64,000 nt of DNA from UBA9926 sp018645765 (GTDB lineage Bacteria; Pseudomonadota; Gammaproteobacteria; Pseudomonadales; Azotimanducaceae), in the NCBI GenBank assembly GCA_949372755.1, contig CASIBO010000002.1, positions 248,001-312,000 of the forward strand. Direction: 5' to 3'. Positions within the stretch are counted from its first letter, which is position 1, and each line of letters begins with the position of its first letter. Below the pieces are notes generated by a model. The model did not search any database. It was not told the origin of the DNA and worked only from the letters and a program-made list of their open reading frames with translations. Both the position numbers and the translations under genes were made by a program. Shown here piece after piece: positions 52,533-60,053 of this stretch.

Positions 52533-53171
52533 TTATTGGCGTTCTAAATCGATGAGGTATTCGGCGACTTTCAACATCCCTTGTGTGCTCCCAGCAGAAG
52601 CCGTTTCGATCCGGTACTTCCCATGGACGATGATCGTTGGTACGCCGGTGGCGCGATAGGCTCGCCCGCGGGCGTCCGCCTGGCGGAGGCTCGATTGAAC
52701 ACCAAAACTGTTAAAAACCTTAACGAAGGCTAAAGGGTCGACGCCCACCTTGGCCAAGTAATCCGCCATTGCCTGTGGGCTGCGGATATTCTGTCGTTTT
52801 AAATGAATGGCATTAAAGACTTCGAGGTGCATTGTTTCCAACAGATCCATCGCGAGCAGTGTGTAATAGGTCTGCGCCAACAGGGTGTAGCCTTGATTCC
52901 ACATTGCAGGCGTTCGATTAAATATCACGTCTTCTGGCAACGTTTTGACCCACTCTGCCAGTAATGGCTCGAACTGGTAACAGTGGTTACAACCGTAGGA
53001 AAAGTACTCTGTGACTTCAATCCCATCCCCAGTCACCGCGATCGGCGTCGGCAGTTCAAAGTAGTGGACCCCGGCTTCGTACTCGGCCTGCGCTGCGAAA
53101 CTCAAAAGCGCAAACATCAACGCGGGCGCGACAGCGAACCGCTTCATTCGAAACAGGATTGATTGACTCAT
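52533..53171 (-). CDS. dsbA: Thiol:disulfide interchange protein DsbA (CNHC active site)
   Basis: A 212-residue periplasmic thiol oxidase with a signal peptide (MKRFAVAPALMFALLSFAAQA, after an N-terminal MSQSILFR that makes a second start possible). The active site is GCNHCYQFEPLLAEW, where the common DsbA dipeptide Pro-His is Asn-His. The cis-Pro loop is TGVPTIIVHGKYRIE. The helical insertion domain is present. It introduces disulfides into exported proteins and is reoxidised by the DsbB encoded at 28215-28715. An AGGAG precedes ATG 53171. Cytochrome c4 lies upstream, as in Pseudomonas. Confidence 0.94.
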   Translation of the reverse strand: MSQSILFRMKRFAVAPALMFALLSFAAQAEYEAGVHYFELPTPIAVTGDGIEVTEYFSYGCNHCYQFEPLLAEWVKTLPEDVIFNRTPAMWNQGYTLLAQTYYTLLAMDLLETMHLEVFNAIHLKRQNIRSPQAMADYLAKVGVDPLAFVKVFNSFGVQSSLRQADARGRAYRATGVPTIIVHGKYRIETASAGSTQGMLKVAEYLIDLERQ

Positions 53172-53214
53172 TTTACGCTCCTAGTGATCTGACTTCCTGA
53201 ACAACCTTACGTTC

Positions 53215-53820
53215 CTAAGGTCTTAAACCCGCAATGTAGGATGCGACCGCTTTAATTTCTGCATCGCTCAAGTCCATGGCAGAGATGCGCATCATTTTGC
53301 CATCGCCATCATTACCGCGTGCACCTGACCGAAAAGCCATCAATTGCGCTTCAGTATATTCAGCCCACTGACCGGCCAACATTGGAAATTTCGCCAAACC
53401 ATTACCTTGCCCGGTGGGGGAGTGACAGCCCGTACAAGCCGCCACTTTTTTCCGAGCAATCCCAGCTTTGTAAATAGACTCACCCAATGCCACGAGAGCA
53501 GGGTCGGCTGCGCCTTGAGCGGGGGTTTGCGAGGCATAATAAGCTGCCAAATCTTCAAGGTTCTGGGATGTTAAACCATCCAAAATACCGGTCATCAACA
53601 CCGCGCTACGCGCACCTGTTTGAATATCAACCAGCTGCTTATACAGATAAGCCTCATTTTGACCTGCAATATTGGGAAAGCTTCCGGTTAGACTGTTGCC
53701 GTTCGAGCCATGACAGGCCAAACAGGTTGCTGTAAGGGCCTCTCCTTGCTTTGCGTCGCCCGCGGCAAGCACGCCAGCACTCACAAGAAAAAGACCGAGC
53801 ATTATCATTAATTTATACAT
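53215..53820 (-). CDS. Cytochrome c4 (diheme)
   Basis: A 201-residue exported diheme cytochrome. A signal peptide (MYKLMIMLGLFLVSAGVLA) precedes two homologous domains, each with one heme site: CLACHGSNGN and CTGCHSPTGQ, each with a downstream Met ligand (for example MTGILDG and KMMRISAMDLSDAEI). Length and domain pair match cytochrome c4, an electron donor for cbb3/aa3-type oxidases. It is upstream of dsbA by 43 bases and divergent from engB. Confidence 0.94.
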   Translation of the reverse strand: MYKLMIMLGLFLVSAGVLAAGDAKQGEALTATCLACHGSNGNSLTGSFPNIAGQNEAYLYKQLVDIQTGARSAVLMTGILDGLTSQNLEDLAAYYASQTPAQGAADPALVALGESIYKAGIARKKVAACTGCHSPTGQGNGLAKFPMLAGQWAEYTEAQLMAFRSGARGNDGDGKMMRISAMDLSDAEIKAVASYIAGLRP

Positions 53821-53958
53821 GTCATACCTTCGTTTAACGTTACCGAGTCAACCCGGAGAAATCTTTTAAATCCTTCCGAATAGGGCGCGCGCCCCAGCGG
53901 ATGCGCTATTATATCTGAAACCGTCTAGAGTGACACATCAGGTCACGAAGTAATCGCT

Positions 53959-54555
53959 ATGCAGCAGTTCAATTATCAATCGGCTCAGTTTATAACCAGT
54001 GCCGCTCAAATGAGTCAGTGCCCAATTGATGAGGGGGCAGAAGTCGCATTCTGTGGACGCTCTAATGCGGGTAAATCAAGCGCAATCAATACCCTAACCC
54101 GACAGAAAAAACTGGCGCGAACCAGTAAGACGCCGGGCCGGACCCAGTTGATTAACTTTTTCGGGATCACAGAAACAAGCCGGCTTGTAGACTTACCTGG
54201 ATATGGCTATGCAAAAGTTCCGTTAACCCTCAAACAATATTGGCAAACCCATTTAGACACTTATTTTCGGTCTAGGCAGAGCCTCAAGGGCGTCATTCTG
54301 CTAACCGATATCCGGCACGCGCTCAAACCCTTTGATGAAATGATGTTGGAATGGTCGCAAACCGCTGGATTACCCATTCACGTGCTGCTGACCAAAGCGG
54401 ATAAGCTTGCGCGAGGCGCACAACAGAACGCGCTGCTGAAAGTCAACGCAACCCTGCCGATACATGCCAAAGCGCAAACGTTTTCTGCACCGAACGGCCA
54501 AGGGCTTGAGACCTTGAAAACTGTTTTAGATGGCTGGCTATCGATTGACTCATAA
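53959..54555 (+). CDS. engB: Ribosome biogenesis GTPase EngB/YsxC
   Basis: A 198-residue TRAFAC GTPase needed for 50S assembly and cell division. G motifs are G1 FCGRSNAGKSSAINTL, G2 KTPGRTQLINFF, G3 LVDLPGYGYAKVP, G4 VLLTKADKL and G5 TFSAPNGQGL. Length fits the family. It faces polA across a gap that in E. coli holds the Spot 42 gene. Its stop (TAA at 54553-54555) lies directly on the A-tract of the small-RNA terminator 54554-54590, so the two genes share that end region. Confidence 0.97.
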   Translation: MQQFNYQSAQFITSAAQMSQCPIDEGAEVAFCGRSNAGKSSAINTLTRQKKLARTSKTPGRTQLINFFGITETSRLVDLPGYGYAKVPLTLKQYWQTHLDTYFRSRQSLKGVILLTDIRHALKPFDEMMLEWSQTAGLPIHVLLTKADKLARGAQQNALLKVNATLPIHAKAQTFSAPNGQGLETLKTVLDGWLSIDS

Positions 54556-54590
54556 AAAAACCCCATCCGTAAAGGGGATTACGAACGGGG
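54554..54590 (-). terminator. Intrinsic terminator of small RNA copy A
   Basis: On the minus strand CCCCGTTCGTAA, a C-rich loop (TCCCCT) and TTACGGATGGGG form a 12-bp stem (54590 to 54561, two G-U wobbles). It is followed by seven U residues (54560-54554). This is a textbook rho-independent terminator. It also abuts the engB stop from the other strand. Confidence 0.9.
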
Positions 54591-54646
54591 CCCGAGACTC
54601 CGGAAAATGGGGAAAACCGAAGTGTCTATCGAAACGCTGAAGCACA
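54554..54646 (-). ncRNA. Small RNA copy A (engB-polA gap)
   Basis: A predicted minus-strand RNA of about 93 nt, from a sigma-E-like promoter (54652-54679) to the terminator (54590-54554). Its body contains a hairpin at 54598-54622 with stem CTTCGG/CCGGAG on the minus strand (one G-U pair) and a 13-base loop including TTTTCCCCATTTT. It aligns without gaps to copy B (55187-55280) from the -35 box to just before the last U tract, at roughly five of six positions over the transcript. Outside promoter and terminator no similarity remains. Start site is predicted from promoter spacing only. The location and strand correspond to Spot 42/ErsA loci, but the sequence is not recognisably Spot 42. Confidence 0.75.
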
Positions 54647-54651
54647 GATAC

Positions 54652-54679
54652 TGAGACCCACCAAAAACCCAATAGTTCC
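54652..54679 (-). promoter_or_regulatory. Sigma-E/AlgU-like promoter of RNA copy A
   Basis: Minus strand: GGAACTA (54679-54673), 16 bases, then TCTCA (54656-54652). GGAACTT and TCTGA/TCNNA are the ECF sigma-E family boxes. The same boxes and spacing occur at copy B. Distance from the -10 to the conserved GTTTCGA in the transcript is the same in both copies. Confidence 0.6.
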
Positions 54680-54898
54680 GCAAATTGTCAAAATTTAAGT
54701 ATTGTTACGGCTTTATAGCCTGTGCGGCCGACCTAATTTAAAGCCCAGGTTCAAAAACGACCGATTAAGCTGCGGGTACCCGCGCTGATCGCCGCAACTT
54801 CTGTCTTACATCGATTGAAAAAAAAAGGGTGCTCGACTGGAGCGGTCGGGTGCGTCCAGCGCCAATCCCTCAAAATTACAACGTCAGGCCTTTGAACA

Positions 54899-55130
54899 CG
54901 CTAGGGGCTTTCTTTGCAAATCGCTAAAGGCTTTCTTTACAAAACGCTAAAGGCTTTCTTTGCAAATCGCTAAAGGCTTTCTTTACAAATCGCTAAAGGC
55001 TTTCTTTACAAAACGCTAAAGGCTTTCTTTGCAAAATCGCTAAAGGCTTAGCTCTTTACAAAACGCGAAGGGCTTTCTTTGCAAAACGCTAAGGGCTTAG
55101 CTTTTGCAAACGCGAAGGGCTTCTGCCGCG
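54899..55130. repeat. Array of about 9.5 tandem units of roughly 23 bp
   Basis: The plus-strand unit reads CGCTAAAGGCTTTCTTT followed by A/G-CAAA-A/T. Ten units start at 54899, 54922, 54945, 54968, 54991, 55014, 55038, 55064, 55087 and 55111 (partial). The first five are 23 bp; later ones vary (23-26 bp) and some carry CTTAGCT insertions. There are no unique spacers, so it is not CRISPR. It lies between the two small RNA copies, downstream of copy B on the minus strand. Confidence 0.9.
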
Positions 55131-55186
55131 AACAAACTGGGAACCAACATCAGGACGAACGACATAACCCCCTCAGTGCATTCGGC

Positions 55187-55224
55187 AAAAAAATCCCCAC
55201 CCGTAATGGGGGTTACGGGTGGGG
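55187..55224 (-). terminator. Intrinsic terminator of small RNA copy B
   Basis: On the minus strand CCCCACCCGTAA (55224-55213), loop CCCCCA, and TTACGGGTGGGG (55206-55195) give a perfect 12-bp stem. One A and then seven U residues (55193-55187) follow. Relative to copy A, base changes in the stem keep pairing (C-G for U-G, A-U for G-U). Confidence 0.92.
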
Positions 55225-55280
55225 CGCGAGACTTCGGTAAATGGGGAAAACCGAAGTTTCGGTCGAAACTATGAACTACC
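55187..55280 (-). ncRNA. Small RNA copy B (engB-polA gap)
   Basis: A predicted minus-strand RNA of about 94 nt, from promoter boxes at 55286-55313 to the terminator at 55187-55224. The internal hairpin at 55231-55257 has a perfect 8-bp stem (ACTTCGGT/ACCGAAGT) and the loop TTTCCCCATTT. It parallels copy A without gaps. Conserved are GTTTCGA, the C-rich loop and AGTCTCG. polA ends about 190 bases upstream on the same strand, and no coding frame covers it. An Hfq-type RNA (hairpin, U-rich single strand, terminal U7) is plausible. Identity to ErsA or Spot 42 is positional, not shown by sequence. Confidence 0.78.
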
Positions 55281-55285
55281 AATAA

Positions 55286-55313
55286 TAGGACCGAGCAAAT
55301 TCACAATAGTTCC
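55286..55313 (-). promoter_or_regulatory. Sigma-E/AlgU-like promoter of RNA copy B
   Basis: Minus strand: GGAACTA (55313-55307), 16 bases, TCCTA (55290-55286). The core GGAACTATTG is identical in both copies, although the bases upstream of the -35 differ completely. This points to selection for the promoter boxes. Confidence 0.6.
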
Positions 55314-55465
55314 CCGAAAGTTCAGGTTTAGGAAAAGAGGCATAATTTAGGGCATTTCGCGACGGCGGAGACCGACAACTCGGCGCACGACCTAAGTCAA
55401 CTTTTATCGCTCGTACCTGCAAGACGCATCATTACCGTGAGCAAGCCGCGCGGTCTGAACAAGCC

Positions 55466-58162
55466 CTAGTGCGCCCCTTCCCAATCTTTCGCAACCCCAA
55501 CCTCAACCTCAAGAGGAATACTCAGATTCGCCGCACCACACATTAACCGAATGACGGCCGCCTGCGTTTCATCCAGTGCCGCATCATCAACTTCTAAAAC
55601 CAATTCGTCGTGAACCTGCATAATGATCAGAGCCGAGGCATTCGAGGTATTCAGCCAAGCCTGAACATCAATCATGGCGCGTTTAATGATATCGGCCGCC
55701 GTCCCCTGCATTGGCGCATTGATCGCCGTGCGTTCTGCAGCCTGTCGCATTTGAAAATTAGACGACTTAATTTCAGGCAGGTACAAGCGACGACCAAACC
55801 ATGTTTCAACATAGCCTTGGTCTGCGGCTTGGGCTCGAATGTCTTGCATATAACGCTGGACGCCCGGGTAGCGCTGAAAATACAAATCCATGTACGTCTG
55901 CGCATCAACCCGAGGAATGCCTAGCTGCTTCGATAACCCAAAGGCCGACATGCCATAAATCAGTCCGAAATTAATGGCTTTCGCACTACGCCGCTGATCT
56001 TGAGTCACCGCATCAAGTCCAACACCGAACACCTCGGCGGCCGTTGCGCGATGAATGTCCAAGCCTTGCTGAAAGGCCGTGGTCAGGCCTTCATCACCGG
56101 ACAAGTGCGCCATAATCCTGAGCTCAATCTGGGAATAGTCCGCTGCCAGCAAGCAGCGTTTGGGCGGCGCAATAAAAGCCTTTCGAACCCGCCGGCCCGC
56201 CTCCGTGCGAATCGGTATATTTTGTAAGTTCGGATCCGTACTGGAAAGCCGGCCGGTTGCTGCGACGGCCTGCTGATAGGACGTATGTAATCGACCACTT
56301 TGAGACCTGACCAGCTTGGGCAGCTGATCTGTGTAGGTGGACTTTAACTTGCTTAACCCCCGGTGCGTAATCACCACTTTTGGCAAGGGATAATCCAAGG
56401 CCAATTCCTGAAGGACGCTCTCATTGGTTGAAGGTTGCCCCTTTGGCGTTTTCTTCAGGACCGGCAATTGCAATTTTTCAAACAAAATAGCTTGAAGTTG
56501 CTTAGGTGAACTCAGGTTAAACGTCTCCCCAGCGAGCTCAAATGCCGTCACGGTTAAATCAGCCAATTCCCGGGTGATTTCTTCAGACTGCGTCTCTAAC
56601 ATCCCGCAATCAATCAGCACGCCATTGCGTTCAATTTGCGACAGCACCCGAATCAAAGGCACTTCAAGGTTTTGGTAAACCGGTAGCAACCGGTTATCCC
56701 CCGAAATTTTCGGCCAGAGCGCCTCATGCAACTGAAAGGTAATGTCCGCATCTTCGGCAGCGTAATGCCCGGCGGCCTCAAGCTCGATCTGGTTAAAGGT
56801 GCGCTGTTTAACCCCCTTACCCGCGACCTCCTCAAACTTCACCGTCTTGCGCCCTAAATATTTCTGAGCCAAATCATCCATATTGTGTCGGGTCGCAACG
56901 CTGTTATAAACGTAGGACTCAAGCATGGTGTCGGCGATCTGCGCATTGATCGTTCGGCCATACCGGGCCAGGATGCTGAGATCGAATTTCAAATTTTGAC
57001 CAATCACTAACTTCTTCGGGTCGTTGAGAAACACGGACAGCTGATCGAGCACATCCGATTGCTTTAATTGCTGCGGCGCCTCAGGATAATCATGTCCGAA
57101 TGGGATATAGGCTGCCTGTCCTGGCGTTGTGCAAATTGAAACACCGACGATTTCGGCGTCCATATAATTCAACCCAGTGGTTTCGGTGTCGAAGGCAAAC
57201 TGTTCGACTGCCGCAATCCGGTCCAGCCAAATATTGAGTTGGTCTTGGGTTAATACCAGATCGTAGTCGGTTGGTACGGCTTCAGGCATGACCTCGGCTT
57301 CCGCCTGGGCAGCACCGCCCAAGGCCTCACGCCAGGCGCGTAGCTCATAGGTTTCATAAGACGCACTGAGCCCCTCTATATCCGGCGCAGTCGGCAATAA
57401 ATCTCCCGCATTGGGCAACGCAAGCGCCGTTCGAATCGTTGCGAGATCATAAGACAGCGGTAGGTGGGGCAGTGCTTCGCGCAAATAATCGCCGACCTTC
57501 CCGGTAACTTGATCTGCATGGGCGATCACTCCGTCAAGGCTGTCGTAGGCCGCAAGCCATTTAACAGCGGTCTTCGGACCGCACTTGTGAACACCCGGAA
57601 TGTTGTCAACGGTATCCCCAACTAAAGCAAGGTAATCAATGATCTGGTCCGGCCGGACCCCAAACTTACTCACGACCCCCGCTTCGTCCAGATACTGATC
57701 CGTCATCGTGTTCATCAAGGTCACATTCGCGTTGACGAGTTGCGCCATATCTTTGTCACCGGTTGAAATCAGTACCTGTTGGCCTTCCGCTGCCGCGCGC
57801 CAAGCAAGGGTACCAATAACATCATCGGCCTCGACACCGGGCTCGACGATGAGTGGTAATCCCATCTGTTCGATGATCCGGTGGATGGGTTCAATCTGCG
57901 TCCGAAGCTCATCCGGCATTGGCGGTCTGTTGGCCTTGTAGTCTGGATAAAGATCGTTGCGAAAGGTTTTGCCCTTCGCATCAAAGACGACCACAATATT
58001 CGACATCGGGAAATCAGATTGCAGCCGCCGGATCATGCTTATCACGCCTTTGATGGCGCCCGTTGCCTGCCCCTGCGACGTCGTAAGTGGTGGGAGGGCG
58101 TGAAAAGCCCTAAACAGGTAAGATGAACCGTCTACTAGGATTACGTTAAACTTACTCGTCAT
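55466..58162 (-). CDS. polA: DNA polymerase I
   Basis: An 898-residue polymerase with all three domains. The 5'-nuclease/flap domain is residues about 1-300 (VILVDGSSYLFRAFHALPPL, GVEADDVIGTL, GDKDMAQL). The 3'-5' exonuclease is about 325-500, with FDTETTGLN (metal-binding D-x-E) intact. The polymerase has motif A LAADYSQIELRIMAHLSGD, the fingers RRSAKAINFGLIYGMSAFGL and motif C IMQVHDELVLEV. It fills gaps and removes primers. ATG 58162 is preferred to 58195. It is divergent from the DUF2782 gene, and the two small RNA genes lie downstream on the same strand. Confidence 0.98.
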   Translation of the reverse strand: MTSKFNVILVDGSSYLFRAFHALPPLTTSQGQATGAIKGVISMIRRLQSDFPMSNIVVVFDAKGKTFRNDLYPDYKANRPPMPDELRTQIEPIHRIIEQMGLPLIVEPGVEADDVIGTLAWRAAAEGQQVLISTGDKDMAQLVNANVTLMNTMTDQYLDEAGVVSKFGVRPDQIIDYLALVGDTVDNIPGVHKCGPKTAVKWLAAYDSLDGVIAHADQVTGKVGDYLREALPHLPLSYDLATIRTALALPNAGDLLPTAPDIEGLSASYETYELRAWREALGGAAQAEAEVMPEAVPTDYDLVLTQDQLNIWLDRIAAVEQFAFDTETTGLNYMDAEIVGVSICTTPGQAAYIPFGHDYPEAPQQLKQSDVLDQLSVFLNDPKKLVIGQNLKFDLSILARYGRTINAQIADTMLESYVYNSVATRHNMDDLAQKYLGRKTVKFEEVAGKGVKQRTFNQIELEAAGHYAAEDADITFQLHEALWPKISGDNRLLPVYQNLEVPLIRVLSQIERNGVLIDCGMLETQSEEITRELADLTVTAFELAGETFNLSSPKQLQAILFEKLQLPVLKKTPKGQPSTNESVLQELALDYPLPKVVITHRGLSKLKSTYTDQLPKLVRSQSGRLHTSYQQAVAATGRLSSTDPNLQNIPIRTEAGRRVRKAFIAPPKRCLLAADYSQIELRIMAHLSGDEGLTTAFQQGLDIHRATAAEVFGVGLDAVTQDQRRSAKAINFGLIYGMSAFGLSKQLGIPRVDAQTYMDLYFQRYPGVQRYMQDIRAQAADQGYVETWFGRRLYLPEIKSSNFQMRQAAERTAINAPMQGTAADIIKRAMIDVQAWLNTSNASALIIMQVHDELVLEVDDAALDETQAAVIRLMCGAANLSIPLEVEVGVAKDWEGAH

Positions 58163-58198
58163 GAAGCGCTCACCCCTTAAATCTGTGACAACCATACT

Positions 58199-58492
58199 TT
58201 GAATATTCGCTCATTATCAATCCTCATGCTGCTGGTGCTGATAACGCGTCCGGCCTTATCGGCGCTCTCTGAAGCGGATCTGCGAGCAACCGATGAGACC
58301 ATTACCTTGGTCGAAAATGATGCGGATCAGCGTATTTTTGAGTTTAGGCAGAACGGCGTCTTAATGATGATTAAGGTCATCCCTAAATCCGGTCGACCTT
58401 ACTACCTCGTCCCAGCCACAGGCCAAGCGCATTTCACCGACTTGACCGACCAAAAACATCTCTACCCACAATGGACCCTTATTGAGTGGTAA
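58199..58492 (+). CDS. DUF2782 family exported protein
   Basis: A 97-residue protein with a signal peptide (NIRSLSILMLLVLITRPALSALS) and a small domain: TITLVENDADQRIFEFRQNGVLMMIKVIPKSGRPYYLVP. This is DUF2782, found in Pseudomonas between polA and thrB just as here. Function is unknown. The first codon is TTG at 58199 with no obvious ribosome site; ATG 58226-58228 (MLLVLIT) would leave a shorter signal. The thrB start follows 3 bases after its stop. Confidence 0.85.
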   Translation: MNIRSLSILMLLVLITRPALSALSEADLRATDETITLVENDADQRIFEFRQNGVLMMIKVIPKSGRPYYLVPATGQAHFTDLTDQKHLYPQWTLIEW

Positions 58493-58495
58493 CCC

Positions 58496-59440
58496 ATGGG
58501 CGTCTTTACTTCCCTCACCGCTGAAGAAATTAAAACCCATTTAAAGCATTATGACCTAGGTGAACTAGATTACTTTGAAGCCATCACCGAGGGTATCGAA
58601 AACAGTAATTATTTAATCGCAACCCATCGCCATGACCATCAGTTTCTGTCAATCCTGACACTGGTCGAAGGCGCCAACGCCGCAAAGGTTTCACAGGTCT
58701 CAGCCGTCATGAAACACTTAGCGCATTATGGCCTGCCGATTCCAAACCCCAGGCTGTCGCAGGATGATCAAGGACATCCAGACCTCCAAGGCAAGCCGAC
58801 TTTATTCATGGTTAAGCTGCCCGGTGAACACCTCGAGACGGTCAGTCCTGAACATTGTCGACAATTGGGCGCCATGCTTGCTCGATTACATACCATTTCG
58901 ACCGCTTACCCAGAGCCAATCAAAAATGCGTTCGATAGCTCTTGGATGGATCAAGCCTTGCGGGACGTCAGCCCACACTTATCCAAGGCTGAGATCACGC
59001 TCCTGCAAGCCACCATTGATCGCTACGAAGCGCTTGAGAGCAGCAACCTGCCCCAGGGACTCATCCACGGCGATCTTTTTAAAGACAATATCTTGTTTAA
59101 AGATGATGCATTGGTCGGCGTCTTAGATTTTTTCCACATCGGACAGGATCTTTGGCTTATGGATCTTGCAATTGCGCTCAACGATTGGTGTATGGATGAG
59201 CAGTTCCAAGCCATGCCGGCGCACGCAACAGCAATGCTCGCGGGCTATCATGCCCAACGCCCGCTAGAGCCTGAGGAACAACGCGCGCTCAACGAGATTC
59301 GGCAAATCGCAGCGGCCCGATTCTCGCTAACCCGTTTTGGGGCGGAGGCGGGCGGGCAATTTCGAAAAGACCCCTACGAGCAATTGACACGCCTTAAGGT
59401 CTTACAACAAGCGGTGTCGTTTGCTACAGGCCCGCTATGA
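58496..59440 (+). CDS. thrB: Homoserine kinase (APH-like type II ThrB)
   Basis: A 314-residue aminoglycoside-phosphotransferase-fold kinase that phosphorylates homoserine. This is the Pseudomonas type, distinct from the GHMP-fold enzyme of E. coli. Blocks: GVFTSLTAEEIKTHLKHYDLG at the start, EGIENSNYLIAT (nucleotide), catalytic LPQGLIHGDLFKDNILFKD (H-G-D-x-x-x-x-N) and metal site VGVLDFFHIGQDLWLMDLA. ThrC is 44950-46317. Its last 17 bases overlap the convergent SCO1 gene. Confidence 0.95.
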   Translation: MGVFTSLTAEEIKTHLKHYDLGELDYFEAITEGIENSNYLIATHRHDHQFLSILTLVEGANAAKVSQVSAVMKHLAHYGLPIPNPRLSQDDQGHPDLQGKPTLFMVKLPGEHLETVSPEHCRQLGAMLARLHTISTAYPEPIKNAFDSSWMDQALRDVSPHLSKAEITLLQATIDRYEALESSNLPQGLIHGDLFKDNILFKDDALVGVLDFFHIGQDLWLMDLAIALNDWCMDEQFQAMPAHATAMLAGYHAQRPLEPEEQRALNEIRQIAAARFSLTRFGAEAGGQFRKDPYEQLTRLKVLQQAVSFATGPL

Positions 59441-60053
59441 TTTGTTGCAACTGTCCAGGTTGATGGGGCGCTTTGATAAACCCGGCATAACGCCCGGTCT
59501 TATCTAACACAACAATCGAACCCGTATGGTCAACCGTGTAAGAACCAAGCTCAGGGCCTGGCACTTTGCCAAAGGCGACATTCAACTGGGTTGCTAATTG
59601 GGTGATCTGATCGTGCGAGCCAGTCACGCCTAGAAAAGCGGGATTGAACCCCGCAAGATATCGGGCGAGCTGCGCCGGTGTGTCTTGCTCTGGATCAACA
59701 CTCACCAAATGCACGCGAGGCGGTTTATCAACGGTGCTCAGGGCTTGATTCAACACCGCAAGCGTCGTTGGGCAAATATCTGGGCAAGCTGTAAAACCAA
59801 AGTAGAGCAAGTCCCATTGGCCCTGGAAATGCGTTGGCAAAATCTGCTCATTTTGTTCCGTGACAAGACGCGGTACCGTGATATTACGAGGCTGTTCAAA
59901 TCGAATATAGCCTAACTTTGCCGCCTGCTCTGCGCTCAAGGCAACGTCTCGCGTGACATAGTTTAGGAAGATCAGGCTCAACATCACCATAATGATCCCG
60001 AGCAGAATCCCAAGGGTTTTCCGGATTCCCGTTTTTTGAGTATCGCTATACAT
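59424..60053 (-). CDS. SCO1/SenC-type copper chaperone
   Basis: A 209-residue membrane-anchored thioredoxin-fold protein that delivers copper to the CuA site of cytochrome c oxidase. One N-terminal helix (TLGILLGIIMVMLSLIFLNYV) is followed by the periplasmic domain. The copper ligands are the C-x-x-x-C in YFGFTACPDICPTTLAVL and the His in SYTVDHTGSIVVLD. It is the last gene of the cox assembly set and overlaps ctaB by 8 bases. Confidence 0.94.
   Translation of the reverse strand: MYSDTQKTGIRKTLGILLGIIMVMLSLIFLNYVTRDVALSAEQAAKLGYIRFEQPRNITVPRLVTEQNEQILPTHFQGQWDLLYFGFTACPDICPTTLAVLNQALSTVDKPPRVHLVSVDPEQDTPAQLARYLAGFNPAFLGVTGSHDQITQLATQLNVAFGKVPGPELGSYTVDHTGSIVVLDKTGRYAGFIKAPHQPGQLQQIIAGL

Noticed and set aside
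54899..55130. Possible CRISPR array
   Set aside because: Units are directly adjacent head-to-tail with no unique spacers, and no cas gene is in the window.
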